64,000 nucleotides of DNA, from the NCBI GenBank assembly GCA_963965975.1, contig OZ014411.1, forward strand, positions 17,202,446 through 17,266,445, read 5' to 3'. A program made the position numbers and the translations under genes. Source of the DNA: Xestospongia bergquistia (taxonomy: Eukaryota; Porifera; Demospongiae; Haplosclerida; Petrosiidae). The notes beneath the pieces were generated by a model. That model was not told the origin of the DNA, did not search any database, and saw only the letters and a list, made by a program, of their open reading frames with translations. Shown here piece after piece: positions 1 through 13,202 of this stretch. Positions within the stretch are counted from its first letter, which is position 1, and every line of letters begins with the position of its first letter.

Positions 1-2650
1 GATAGTTATGACCGATCAAGTTCTCATTATGTAGCTTCCCTCTCTGCATACATTTTTAGCATTGTATAGCTATTAGTCTTCCACTGACACTGCTACTAAT
101 CAAGCAATCTATATAAGTCTGTTTAGTGTGTCACAGTGAATTTAGTATTAGCAAAATCCATACCCAGCATGTTGTTGTTACACATAAAACAACTATTTAC
201 ACAGTGTAAATTTGATAAGCTAGGCTAATATAACACAAGTGTTCTGTGGACTTTATTATCAGATTTGGTAAATCAAATTTTAATAAACACTTGTGGGTTT
301 TTGCAGGTAATCGCATTCAAATATTTATTTATAAAGCTACAAGGTCTTGTGAAATAATTACTAAAGTGTTCTAGTTCTAAAAATTATTAAATCTTTTTTT
401 TAAAGATCTGCAGGTTCATACCCAGAAATGACATTACCATTACAAATGAGGTAAACAGTTTAACCAACTGAATATTAATTTATTAGCATGATCTATTTCA
501 CATCACAGGTTCATATCAAGGAAGAACATAGGCATTGCAAGTAACTACATTAAAACACATACCAGTACAATCTATTTCATAGTTCTTATACGCCCAATCA
601 CTGATACATAATATTATTAGTTGATATAGAAATTACTGTTAAATATTAGTATTACAAATAAACATATCATTTATACTGACAAAAAGATATAATCCATAAG
701 ACAATAATTAATCTATAAATCAAGTAAGAGTTGTTTCATATTATCTTTTTAACATAACATATATGTTATATGGCTTTTATCAAAGCTGTACTATAGAGTA
801 AGAGGTCATGTACTGAATAGACAATTAGAACAGATCATTCAGTCTTATTTGGAACATCGTAGCTATTTAAAGCACTAATTAATCCGATACAAATATGCTA
901 CAAAAACAATTGTCTTAATTTATTTGTAGAATTGCTTGATTATTCAATACCCACTTTTACCTTAGTTTAAAAATTATGTTATACCACTGCCTTGAAGAAA
1001 ATCCTTTACATCTTCAAGGAGAAACTTTTTTATTTCAGTCTATTTTAGTATGATAGACTGACTCATTATGTAAGCAACAGTGTTTTTGGTAATACTTTTT
1101 TGTTATATTTAGTTCTTGATGGCATGATTGACTATGTTACAATTGCATCATTATTATCAAATAATACTATAGTAAATGTTAAATTAATGTCTGTAATTCT
1201 GAAGACTATCTTCCAAAATAATAATAATTAAAGGATTATGATTTCAATTATGGTCTTATTTAAAATACATTTACTACAAATACTGCTAAATGGGAGAGGT
1301 GAATATTCTCTAATGGTATAATGATACCTAATACATTTAGTCTATCTATAATAGATAATTATCTGCTTGCTTGTACTGTGAAATGTTTGCACAGCACTAA
1401 CTACAGTAAACACAGTGTAATTCCCCACTCATTACATATTTTAAATACCTGTTGTAGTTCTTGTCAAATCATAGTGCAATTTGCTCAACTTGGTCAACTG
1501 AAGCAGCTCTGCCTAAACATTAAGAAAGTCTTTAATGTTTAGAGACATCAATTGAATTTGACACAACTGAGATATATTAATTGCCTCTACATAATATAAG
1601 CATATCATCCTATATCATCTCTTAATACTTATTAAATTGCTTATAATTCCATGCAAGTTCAGACTGTAGCATAATCATGATAATGTACAAATAAACGGAG
1701 GTGAATAGAGAGCTAAGATATCATGTGATAGGTAAGTTACTGTAAAAGGTACACGAGGTGCTGAAAATGGGAAAAATTATAGGTTTTTTCTTAACAAATA
1801 TAACACTATTTTACTAATACTAAGCCTATATGTATACCACATAGAAAAATAAAATTAATTGATAACAATGAACCTCTAATATAACTGGAATGCAGCTTGG
1901 TCAGCTCTAGTCAGGCCAGGCGACTCTTTCAGAGAGAAGAAGGGTCTGGTACTAGCGCACGCATAGCACAACTTCACTATGTTGGAATTTAGCCTCACAT
2001 TCACGAGCCTCACCTTCCTGAGAACAAATATTTGACATTGTTGTGGTTTGTGGTTTATCATTGGGTGAGGCTGCCTAATGTTTTGGAAGATTAAGAAATA
2101 TATCTAAATATTTACTTTTATTTAAATAAACCAGACGAATTAAGGTGCCTGAGCAGTAGCAGTAATAATATATATTGATGTGTATAGCATTAGAATGCTT
2201 ATTTATATTGGTTATAATAGAAATAAAAATTAAAGTCAAAAATTTTCACAATATATGAAACAAAGACATTACAACCAAACTACTTCTATGTCAACAGAAA
2301 CTTAATACGTAAAATAAACATTGAATTTTATCTTCGAATTTATTGCTGCAGAACTCGCTACCTACGTTGAAGCATTAGAGATAATACTTAAGGTTGGTTG
2401 GAAAACTATTATCAATCAGAAACATCAAAGTGTGTTAATTTTTATGATCAATTAACAATTAATACAACCAGCAGCACACCATAATAGGCCAACAATAATA
2501 ATTTTTCTTTTTATGCTTGGAGGAGACAACCGTATTTGTCCATACAAAATACATGTAAATATGGTTAATAGGTTTCGACTACATTTGAGCTACAAAACAT
2601 GATTAATACAATCAACCATAAGGCTTAATAGCTCAACAAAAAATTTGTAA
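1..2650. other. No gene seen (and its copy 7590-10239)
   Basis: AT-rich sequence with only short open frames of at most 73 codons that show no recognisable domain or codon bias. No RNA gene or transposon end was recognised. It lies downstream of the minus-strand phosphatase exons and may hold its 3' end, which I could not trace. Confidence 0.5.
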
Positions 2651-2659
2651 CATTTTTAG

Positions 2660-3705
2660 TTTTTGCTGGGCATAAGCACTACACCTACTCCTATAATGGT
2701 CTTCACTGCATTTATCTCATAATTTATACTATGAACATACATAGGCCTAGAAAGAAACAGCCATGATAATGCATACAAATTCTTACTACTTTACCCGTGA
2801 CCAACAAAAAATAAGCATGGAATTACTTCTCTATTCACTATAGACAATTGTTTTTGGAGGCACATATACTGGGGAGATCCCACTGTAAGGTTAGGGTCAG
2901 TACTCATTAATATTATCAATAACAAAATTGTACCTATATTAGTGAATATATACATTAGAATCAAGATAGATTATATCACTGCTTACCAATCCTGATCTGG
3001 TCCTGGTTTTGGCATAAGGAATCTTTTGTTGTAGAGAACACCACATTTGCCTCCAGAGTCAGTTCCTTATAGAAATAACTGGAAAGACAGGATACAAAAA
3101 CCAGCATAGCTAGTTCACTTACTTATACTGACTTGGGAAAGTCCTTTCGTGATTACTGATACATACCATATGTGGTGCTCGAGTTGATATTGGTTGAATA
3201 AAATCAAAGAATTCATCACACTACAAAGAAAGAGAATGAAAGACACTTTCATATTGACTTACCACTTCAGCATAGCTTATATCTCCAATATGTAATACAA
3301 GATCTATCATAGGCATGTCTGATTCAATGATGCAAGTTGTTTCAAGAGAAGGAACTTGTGAATGGATTGCTTGAAGACTACCATTACTTGGGCTTCACCC
3401 ATATCTGGAGGGAGAGAGTTCGAATAGAATGTAAAGGATCACATTTTAATTCCAAATGTTATAATTTTTATTTGGATATTTGGATCAAATTTTGGTGGTA
3501 CTTTAAATGAATAAACTGGACTCCACCCATAATTATCATCACCAAATTGGTTATTATACACGTGATCAGTGTTAGCCTGAAACAAAATCATGACAACATT
3601 AAAATATAAGGGACTAACCTGTTCATAGTGAACATATGAAGTACTCCAGGGTCTATTCAACCAACAGTTGTAGCAAGAGGTTCACACATGTCACTATCAG
3701 AATAG
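2660..3705 (-). pseudogene. Purple acid phosphatase (metallophosphoesterase) gene, probably decayed, copy 1
   Basis: Minus-strand exons read in order as a large plant/invertebrate-type purple acid phosphatase, a secreted di-metal phosphoesterase. They are: DMCEPLATTVG..IDPG (about 3700-3619); GDDNYGWSPVYSFKVPP (3576 down to about 3440); MGEAQ and DLVLHIGDISYAEV, the metal-binding GDxxYA block (about 3405-3263); FDFIQPISTRAPHMV with SNHE, the metal-binding NHE block (3220-3123); DSGGKCGVLYNKRF (about 3067-2990); STDPNLTVGSPQY (about 2925-2830); RPMYVHSINYE (about 2750-2680). Exon edges show GT..AG signals, for example donors at 3262 and 3122 and acceptors at 3577 and 3221, and introns are about 40-60 bp. 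A TGA replaces the usual Trp codon after TTVG and at least one frame slip precedes DSGG, so it is probably a pseudogene. The 5' exons and the C-terminal H-x-H region were not identified. Confidence 0.7.
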
Positions 3706-5112
3706 CTAGTGACATGTGTTGCCTATGGTTACATTTGAGTAACAATGAAATAAATAATATAATACAAGGCCACTAAATGGAGCAATATACTCTTGACCCT
3801 GAAAAATGTCATCAAAACCATCAACACTTGCTGAGCTTGTGCCATTGCTTATAAGAAAATGACATACATCAATGTAAAGAGTACTGACGATTACCTTAAT
3901 GATATCAGAAACATCATGAATTATTCCAAGTGAGGCCATACGAGTCAAGAATCAAGTCTCACTAGTCTTAAGGATCCACCTTGTCATGTCATCTTTCATG
4001 CTGACTTCAACACTTTCATTTTGTTGTTGGACATCAGGGACATCATCATTAAATGTTTCCTCACCAACGTCAATCTTCTCAGTAGTTATTCTTCAATTTG
4101 TGGATGAGCTCATGGATTCTTCCTCTCCTATGCGTCAGCAGGACATCCTTGATAGCCATTGTGATTTAGTGTCATTATTTGAAAAGTATTCAAGGAAAGA
4201 GAGGTAAAACATTTCTTTTTCTACTGATGGACATCTTTTTTGCACTTAAACCTATTGATGGAGATGCAGAGGCTTTATGACAACAGTATTACACTTAAAG
4301 TTCTCAAGATGCATGGCAAGAGCTTTATCCAATGTTACTTCAACAGGCTAATCTTGTAAAATTTGAAAAAAATTGTGACATACATAGGTAATGATTCATT
4401 GTTAGGTTTGGTTATCCTGCCAATGTTACTTCCAGATTCCAGGAAAAAAAAATACCAAAGCAAGGTTATCTAGTTTACGAAGGTATAGTATGACGAAAAG
4501 TGTTAATGTGAAATGAATTGTTTGACGTAGGGTGCCATGGATAGTGAGAAAATTGTAAAGTAAAATAAGCAGCCACAAACTTACCTTTTAGCAACTAGCG
4601 ATTTTGAAAGACTTGGTCAACACTACTTAGTTGCTGATTGTGTCATTATTCATGAGGTGAAGGAGTGTCCTCTATTGAGTCTTTTAGCTGCATACTTCAT
4701 CTCCAAAGTATGTCACTCACAGACAAAGTACCTCTACTAGTTAAAAACTTGTATAGTAATATGAAGCTTCCTTAGAACAAAGGGTTTCAACTTGTTTGTC
4801 TTAATACTTTTTCAATCATGTTTCATTTATTGTCCATTTATAAACAATTAAAATTCTTTGAGATAAGTGTTTACATCACACTGACAATAAGTGTTGAGAA
4901 CACACTTCATGGCAAAAGACATCAATACTATACAGCCATACTAGTTAAATCACTGTTTTTGCAGGTCTTGCCTCCTGTAAACATGGGAACTCGTGGTGGC
5001 ATATCTAATGACCTATGAGTGCCAATTGAAACCATTTCTGCACTATTGCTTGGTAGAATATTCATCCCCATGCATCCTTTAAGTCTTCAACAGTTCTAAT
5101 CCACAATTTCTG
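3706..5112. other. No confident gene; possible 5' part of the phosphatase locus (copy at 11295-12701)
   Basis: A minus-strand open frame at 3706-3948 (80 codons) contains a plausible donor inside it after codons for SDIIK, so it could hold upstream exons of the phosphatase gene, but I cannot match it to that family. The rest shows nothing recognisable on either strand. Confidence 0.3.
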
Positions 5113-5153
5113 TTAACCCTTTAAGGTCCAATGTTGCAGATTTGCAACATTTG
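5113..5153 (+). repeat. Possible piggyBac-like element end (copy at 12702-12742)
   Basis: TTAA (5113-5116) is followed at once by CCCTTTAAGG and a small palindrome GTTGCAGATTTGCAAC. TTAA plus CCY is the usual start of piggyBac-type transposons. Similar sequence (CCAATGTTGCAAAT) recurs at 37542-37555, just outside the other end of the hAT element, as expected if the hAT jumped into this end. No matching partner end or transposase was tied to it. Confidence 0.3.
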
Positions 5154-6801
5154 CAGGGTTTCATTTAGAAAAATGGACAAGGGTGAGCAAAATAATACTT
5201 TTGGAAAATTTAGGCGGGCAAAGGGACTATGCGTGACAGCATGTCCTCTAGGGGGTCAGAGGCATGCTCCCAAGAAACTTTTTGAATTTTAGACCCTCTG
5301 AGATTGCTTCTGGCACATTTTCAGATGATTTGTGGTATTCAAATGACATGATGAGATGACCATATTTCTGGCGCTGATAGGACACTTAGCACCTATAGAC
5401 CAAGTTATACTGGTGTGATAAGGCACTTAGGAGTAATTTAACACCCATTGACTATTGGTCAAAGAGTACTTAGCACCCTTTGTGTTAACAGCAATCCTAG
5501 TCAGCAACGGATCCAAAAATAGTAGCTCAAAGAGTTACATCATTTCACATTTGACAGAGAATATAAGGGATCAGAACTTTTCAGGCATATTTTTGTGAAG
5601 AAACTTCAAAGTAATGGATATTTGCTCTTACTTTGGTGAAGCTAGTACCCCATCTACATCAACTTCTAGGCTGAGTAGCAGCAGTAGTGAAGATGAGTCT
5701 GAGGTTGAGAGTTTGGATTTAGAAGTTAGTCCTCCCAAGAAGCACTGCACCAGTACAGTGAGACTGAGTACATCCATATCTGCAAGAAATGTGCAAAGCA
5801 TCATTCTACAACAAGCAGCAGGAAATACAATACGAAATGGGAAAAAGATTTATCCTGGCTGGGATATGATAAGGACTGCAAAGGTGCCCTCTGCAAAGTC
5901 TGCAGGATGTCTGGTAAGTCACTTCAGCGAACAGGGGGAGTATGGGTTACCAAACCATTTACCAATTGGAAGAAAGCTGTAGAGAAGATGGAAGCTCATG
6001 AAAAGAGTGATCTTCATTCCCAGGCTAATCTGGCTGCTTTGGCTGCGGAGTGAGCACTGAGAGAGGGCTCAATCATGCAACAGCTTCAGAAAGTAAATAG
6101 GCAAGAGAGGATGAGGAACAGAGCAGCAATCAAGTCTCTCATTCGCTGCACACACTTTCTCACACGACAACACATACACACTACAAACTTCGACAAACTG
6201 GTTGATTTAGTAGTAGCTTGTGGTGGCGAGGATCTCAAGCACTTCTTGGAGAATGCAGGAAAGAATGACATGTACACATCTCACATAGCTGTAATTGAGT
6301 TTATAGAAGCTTTAGGTACATGGGTTAAAGAATCCTTACTGAAACGGCTTTAAAAAGCATCCTACTACAGCATCATGGCAGATGAATGCACTGATGTTAC
6401 AACTGTGGAGAAGCTGTCAGTATTCTGTCGCTGGGAGGAAGATGGTTTGCTGGTGGAGCACTTTTTGGAGATAGTTCACTTGCAGCAAGCTGATGCAGAA
6501 AGCATCTACTCAGCACTTATTGAGTATTTAAAAAAGAAAAATCGTCAGGTAGGAAGGATCGTGGGGATGGGATTTGATGGAGCAGCCACATTCTCAGGTA
6601 AAAGATCTGGTGTTCAGGCTCGAATGAAGAACTTTTCACCCCATGCTCTATTTGTGCACTGCCACTGCCATATGCTGCAGTTGGCTTGCGTTCAAGCTGC
6701 AAATTCAACACCTGGAATTAAACACATTTATATAACTTTGACAGCACTGTGGAAATTCTTCCACTACTCTCCAAAGATAACAGAGTCTCTTAAAGAGGTA
6801 C
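5154..6801 (+). pseudogene. hAT transposon 5' half, copy 1 (TTF-type zinc finger / DUF4371 transposase)
   Basis: The element starts with terminal repeat CAGGGTTTCATTTAG at 5154. Open frames at 5614-5982, 6075-6353 and 6375-6812 encode successive parts of a hAT transposase of the type related to vertebrate ZMYM/FAM200/ZNF862 proteins. The parts are an acidic Ser-rich N-terminus; a TTF-type zinc finger (CKVCRMSG, TNWKKAVEKMEAHEKSDLH, read in another frame after about 5880); then the catalytic core with MADECTDVTTVEKLSVFCRW, GFDGAATFSGKRSGVQ and HCHCHMLQLA. A frame slip near 5880, a TGA near 6052 and a TAA near 6351 show it is dead. It ends at the virus-like terminal-repeat fragment that begins at 6795. 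Confidence 0.85.
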
Positions 6802-7017
6802 AATTACTATAAATTGAACTAACTGTACTAGTCCTTTATAAAGTGTACTTATGACAGGGGATTGACCTGGGTATACACTAGTACAGTTAGTACAGTTTAT
6901 TTCATAAGTGTACTCTAAATGAAACCTAATAAGTACATATTCAATAATACAATTTTATAGTAAACTGTAAAACTGTAATACAGTTTAAATTGTACTAATG
7001 TAATTAAAAATGTATAC
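6795..7017 (+). repeat. Terminal-repeat fragment of the virus-like element, in copy 1 of the duplication
   Basis: Matches the left end of element A from its outermost base up to GTATAC (7012-7017), then stops. The first 7 bases (GAGGTAC) are shared between the hAT gene and the element end, so the exact joint is ambiguous. No internal element sequence follows. Another fragment ending at the same GTATAC lies at 36373-36378. Confidence 0.85.
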
Positions 7018-7589
7018 TTAGTTTACTTAACTATAGTCCTATTCCACAATTTACTGAATTTAATGTTATTTTAGCTCTTTTTCTTATTGACAACATACCT
7101 AGGAGAATGCACTTCTTAACCTCCATCAACAGTATACAAGTAGGCTGTTAGTTTTGTAGTTATAATTAAGCTCTTATGTATTGCCTGCATATATTCTCAA
7201 AAGTAGTAGAAAAGTCTGAGTTGTCTTTGTAAATTATGGAGTATTGTACATGTATATGATCATCATGTCAAATCTTTATGATTTTTAGAATAACCTAGTC
7301 TAAGAAGCAAGAAACATATAGGAATTTGTCAAAAGAGCCATAAAACTACTATTGAAATGGTTTGGTGATGTTTTAACAAATCCTTTATGGAGTTCTATTA
7401 TATTATAATGAAGTTCACAGATTTTAAAAAGTCATGTAGTATCATATCATATCCAGTGAAAAGTGTATAGATACCAGTTGCATATCCACAAATATATACT
7501 TACAATAAAATTGACAGATGACAAATCCTTTAACCACCAACACAAAGTAAACAATACGTTTTATTAATAATACTCATGAGTGCTACAAT
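7018..7589. other. Unique spacer between duplication copies, no gene seen
   Basis: AT-rich, 572 bp, without an open frame of note and unlike anything else in the window. It begins directly after the broken viral terminal repeat and runs into the start of duplication copy 2. It probably represents the true left edge of the duplicated unit. Confidence 0.6.
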
Positions 7590-10248
7590 GATAGTTATGA
7601 CCGATCAAGTTCTCATTATGTAGCTTCCCTCTCTGCATACATTTTTAGCATTGTATAGCTATTAGTCTTCCACTGACACTGCTACTAATCAAGCAATCTA
7701 TATAAGTCTGTTTAGTGTGTCACAGTGAATTTAGTATTAGCAAAATCCATACCCAGCATGTTGTTGTTACACATAAAACAACTATTTACACAGTGTAAAT
7801 TTGATAAGCTAGGCTAATATAACACAAGTGTTCTGTGGACTTTATTATCAGATTTGGTAAATCAAATTTTAATAAACACTTGTGGGTTTTTGCAGGTAAT
7901 CGCATTCAAATATTTATTTATAAAGCTACAAGGTCTTGTGAAATAATTACTAAAGTGTTCTAGTTCTAAAAATTATTAAATCTTTTTTTTAAAGATCTGC
8001 AGGTTCATACCCAGAAATGACATTACCATTACAAATGAGGTAAACAGTTTAACCAACTGAATATTAATTTATTAGCATGATCTATTTCACATCACAGGTT
8101 CATATCAAGGAAGAACATAGGCATTGCAAGTAACTACATTAAAACACATACCAGTACAATCTATTTCATAGTTCTTATACGCCCAATCACTGATACATAA
8201 TATTATTAGTTGATATAGAAATTACTGTTAAATATTAGTATTACAAATAAACATATCATTTATACTGACAAAAAGATATAATCCATAAGACAATAATTAA
8301 TCTATAAATCAAGTAAGAGTTGTTTCATATTATCTTTTTAACATAACATATATGTTATATGGCTTTTATCAAAGCTGTACTATAGAGTAAGAGGTCATGT
8401 ACTGAATAGACAATTAGAACAGATCATTCAGTCTTATTTGGAACATCGTAGCTATTTAAAGCACTAATTAATCCGATACAAATATGCTACAAAAACAATT
8501 GTCTTAATTTATTTGTAGAATTGCTTGATTATTCAATACCCACTTTTACCTTAGTTTAAAAATTATGTTATACCACTGCCTTGAAGAAAATCCTTTACAT
8601 CTTCAAGGAGAAACTTTTTTATTTCAGTCTATTTTAGTATGATAGACTGACTCATTATGTAAGCAACAGTGTTTTTGGTAATACTTTTTTGTTATATTTA
8701 GTTCTTGATGGCATGATTGACTATGTTACAATTGCATCATTATTATCAAATAATACTATAGTAAATGTTAAATTAATGTCTGTAATTCTGAAGACTATCT
8801 TCCAAAATAATAATAATTAAAGGATTATGATTTCAATTATGGTCTTATTTAAAATACATTTACTACAAATACTGCTAAATGGGAGAGGTGAATATTCTCT
8901 AATGGTATAATGATACCTAATACATTTAGTCTATCTATAATAGATAATTATCTGCTTGCTTGTACTGTGAAATGTTTGCACAGCACTAACTACAGTAAAC
9001 ACAGTGTAATTCCCCACTCATTACATATTTTAAATACCTGTTGTAGTTCTTGTCAAATCATAGTGCAATTTGCTCAACTTGGTCAACTGAAGCAGCTCTG
9101 CCTAAACATTAAGAAAGTCTTTAATGTTTAGAGACATCAATTGAATTTGACACAACTGAGATATATTAATTGCCTCTACATAATATAAGCATATCATCCT
9201 ATATCATCTCTTAATACTTATTAAATTGCTTATAATTCCATGCAAGTTCAGACTGTAGCATAATCATGATAATGTACAAATAAACGGAGGTGAATAGAGA
9301 GCTAAGATATCATGTGATAGGTAAGTTACTGTAAAAGGTACACGAGGTGCTGAAAATGGGAAAAATTATAGGTTTTTTCTTAACAAATATAACACTATTT
9401 TACTAATACTAAGCCTATATGTATACCACATAGAAAAATAAAATTAATTGATAACAATGAACCTCTAATATAACTGGAATGCAGCTTGGTCAGCTCTAGT
9501 CAGGCCAGGCGACTCTTTCAGAGAGAAGAAGGGTCTGGTACTAGCGCACGCATAGCACAACTTCACTATGTTGGAATTTAGCCTCACATTCACGAGCCTC
9601 ACCTTCCTGAGAACAAATATTTGACATTGTTGTGGTTTGTGGTTTATCATTGGGTGAGGCTGCCTAATGTTTTGGAAGATTAAGAAATATATCTAAATAT
9701 TTACTTTTATTTAAATAAACCAGACGAATTAAGGTGCCTGAGCAGTAGCAGTAATAATATATATTGATGTGTATAGCATTAGAATGCTTATTTATATTGG
9801 TTATAATAGAAATAAAAATTAAAGTCAAAAATTTTCACAATATATGAAACAAAGACATTACAACCAAACTACTTCTATGTCAACAGAAACTTAATACGTA
9901 AAATAAACATTGAATTTTATCTTCGAATTTATTGCTGCAGAACTCGCTACCTACGTTGAAGCATTAGAGATAATACTTAAGGTTGGTTGGAAAACTATTA
10001 TCAATCAGAAACATCAAAGTGTGTTAATTTTTATGATCAATTAACAATTAATACAACCAGCAGCACACCATAATAGGCCAACAATAATAATTTTTCTTTT
10101 TATGCTTGGAGGAGACAACCGTATTTGTCCATACAAAATACATGTAAATATGGTTAATAGGTTTCGACTACATTTGAGCTACAAAACATGATTAATACAA
10201 TCAACCATAAGGCTTAATAGCTCAACAAAAAATTTGTAACATTTTTAG

Positions 10249-11294
10249 TTTTTGCTGGGCATAAGCACTACACCTACTCCTATAATGGTCTTCACTGCAT
10301 TTATCTCATAATTTATACTATGAACATACATAGGCCTAGAAAGAAACAGCCATGATAATGCATACAAATTCTTACTACTTTACCCGTGACCAACAAAAAA
10401 TAAGCATGGAATTACTTCTCTATTCACTATAGACAATTGTTTTTGGAGGCACATATACTGGGGAGATCCCACTGTAAGGTTAGGGTCAGTACTCATTAAT
10501 ATTATCAATAACAAAATTGTACCTATATTAGTGAATATATACATTAGAATCAAGATAGATTATATCACTGCTTACCAATCCTGATCTGGTCCTGGTTTTG
10601 GCATAAGGAATCTTTTGTTGTAGAGAACACCACATTTGCCTCCAGAGTCAGTTCCTTATAGAAATAACTGGAAAGACAGGATACAAAAACCAGCATAGCT
10701 AGTTCACTTACTTATACTGACTTGGGAAAGTCCTTTCGTGATTACTGATACATACCATATGTGGTGCTCGAGTTGATATTGGTTGAATAAAATCAAAGAA
10801 TTCATCACACTACAAAGAAAGAGAATGAAAGACACTTTCATATTGACTTACCACTTCAGCATAGCTTATATCTCCAATATGTAATACAAGATCTATCATA
10901 GGCATGTCTGATTCAATGATGCAAGTTGTTTCAAGAGAAGGAACTTGTGAATGGATTGCTTGAAGACTACCATTACTTGGGCTTCACCCATATCTGGAGG
11001 GAGAGAGTTCGAATAGAATGTAAAGGATCACATTTTAATTCCAAATGTTATAATTTTTATTTGGATATTTGGATCAAATTTTGGTGGTACTTTAAATGAA
11101 TAAACTGGACTCCACCCATAATTATCATCACCAAATTGGTTATTATACACGTGATCAGTGTTAGCCTGAAACAAAATCATGACAACATTAAAATATAAGG
11201 GACTAACCTGTTCATAGTGAACATATGAAGTACTCCAGGGTCTATTCAACCAACAGTTGTAGCAAGAGGTTCACACATGTCACTATCAGAATAG
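10249..11294 (-). pseudogene. Purple acid phosphatase gene, probably decayed, copy 2
   Basis: Exact second copy of the minus-strand phosphatase exons at 2660-3705, shifted by 7589 bp. It carries the same exons, splice signals, in-frame TGA and frame slip, so the decay came before the duplication (or the two copies are one locus assembled twice). Confidence 0.7.
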
Positions 11295-13202
11295 CTAGTG
11301 ACATGTGTTGCCTATGGTTACATTTGAGTAACAATGAAATAAATAATATAATACAAGGCCACTAAATGGAGCAATATACTCTTGACCCTGAAAAATGTCA
11401 TCAAAACCATCAACACTTGCTGAGCTTGTGCCATTGCTTATAAGAAAATGACATACATCAATGTAAAGAGTACTGACGATTACCTTAATGATATCAGAAA
11501 CATCATGAATTATTCCAAGTGAGGCCATACGAGTCAAGAATCAAGTCTCACTAGTCTTAAGGATCCACCTTGTCATGTCATCTTTCATGCTGACTTCAAC
11601 ACTTTCATTTTGTTGTTGGACATCAGGGACATCATCATTAAATGTTTCCTCACCAACGTCAATCTTCTCAGTAGTTATTCTTCAATTTGTGGATGAGCTC
11701 ATGGATTCTTCCTCTCCTATGCGTCAGCAGGACATCCTTGATAGCCATTGTGATTTAGTGTCATTATTTGAAAAGTATTCAAGGAAAGAGAGGTAAAACA
11801 TTTCTTTTTCTACTGATGGACATCTTTTTTGCACTTAAACCTATTGATGGAGATGCAGAGGCTTTATGACAACAGTATTACACTTAAAGTTCTCAAGATG
11901 CATGGCAAGAGCTTTATCCAATGTTACTTCAACAGGCTAATCTTGTAAAATTTGAAAAAAATTGTGACATACATAGGTAATGATTCATTGTTAGGTTTGG
12001 TTATCCTGCCAATGTTACTTCCAGATTCCAGGAAAAAAAAATACCAAAGCAAGGTTATCTAGTTTACGAAGGTATAGTATGACGAAAAGTGTTAATGTGA
12101 AATGAATTGTTTGACGTAGGGTGCCATGGATAGTGAGAAAATTGTAAAGTAAAATAAGCAGCCACAAACTTACCTTTTAGCAACTAGCGATTTTGAAAGA
12201 CTTGGTCAACACTACTTAGTTGCTGATTGTGTCATTATTCATGAGGTGAAGGAGTGTCCTCTATTGAGTCTTTTAGCTGCATACTTCATCTCCAAAGTAT
12301 GTCACTCACAGACAAAGTACCTCTACTAGTTAAAAACTTGTATAGTAATATGAAGCTTCCTTAGAACAAAGGGTTTCAACTTGTTTGTCTTAATACTTTT
12401 TCAATCATGTTTCATTTATTGTCCATTTATAAACAATTAAAATTCTTTGAGATAAGTGTTTACATCACACTGACAATAAGTGTTGAGAACACACTTCATG
12501 GCAAAAGACATCAATACTATACAGCCATACTAGTTAAATCACTGTTTTTGCAGGTCTTGCCTCCTGTAAACATGGGAACTCGTGGTGGCATATCTAATGA
12601 CCTATGAGTGCCAATTGAAACCATTTCTGCACTATTGCTTGGTAGAATATTCATCCCCATGCATCCTTTAAGTCTTCAACAGTTCTAATCCACAATTTCT
12701 GTTAACCCTTTAAGGTCCAATGTTGCAGATTTGCAACATTTGCAGGGTTTCATTTAGAAAAATGGACAAGGGTGAGCAAAATAATACTTTTGGAAAATTT
12801 AGGCGGGCAAAGGGACTATGCGTGACAGCATGTCCTCTAGGGGGTCAGAGGCATGCTCCCAAGAAACTTTTTGAATTTTAGACCCTCTGAGATTGCTTCT
12901 GGCACATTTTCAGATGATTTGTGGTATTCAAATGACATGATGAGATGACCATATTTCTGGCGCTGATAGGACACTTAGCACCTATAGACCAAGTTATACT
13001 GGTGTGATAAGGCACTTAGGAGTAATTTAACACCCATTGACTATTGGTCAAAGAGTACTTAGCACCCTTTGTGTTAACAGCAATCCTAGTCAGCAACGGA
13101 TCCAAAAATAGTAGCTCAAAGAGTTACATCATTTCACATTTGACAGAGAATATAAGGGATCAGAACTTTTCAGGCATATTTTTGTGAAGAAACTTCAAAG
13201 TA

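Larger units (their letters stand above)
1..7017. repeat. Tandem segmental duplication, copy 1 (period 7589 bp)
   Basis: Bases 1-7017 match 7590-14606 with no difference I could find by eye, and all ten longer open frames in the pair translate identically. The right edge of the match is 7017, inside a terminal-repeat fragment of the virus-like element (GTATAC at 7012-7017). The left edge lies outside the window. The segment carries a decayed purple acid phosphatase gene and the 5' half of a hAT transposon. It is either a very recent tandem duplication or two haplotypes placed in series by the assembler. Confidence 0.95.

Noticed and set aside
1321-1542. 73-codon frame (and copy at 8910-9131)
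   Set aside because: No domain, no codon bias, AT-rich setting. Its being kept in both copies reflects the duplication, not selection.
5146-5153. 8 bp target duplication for the hAT element
   Set aside because: AACATTTG before and ATTTTTGA after do not match well enough to call.
6086-6277. Minus-strand frames within the hAT gene (also 6517-6711 and their copies)
   Set aside because: Shadows of the plus-strand transposase coding sequence.
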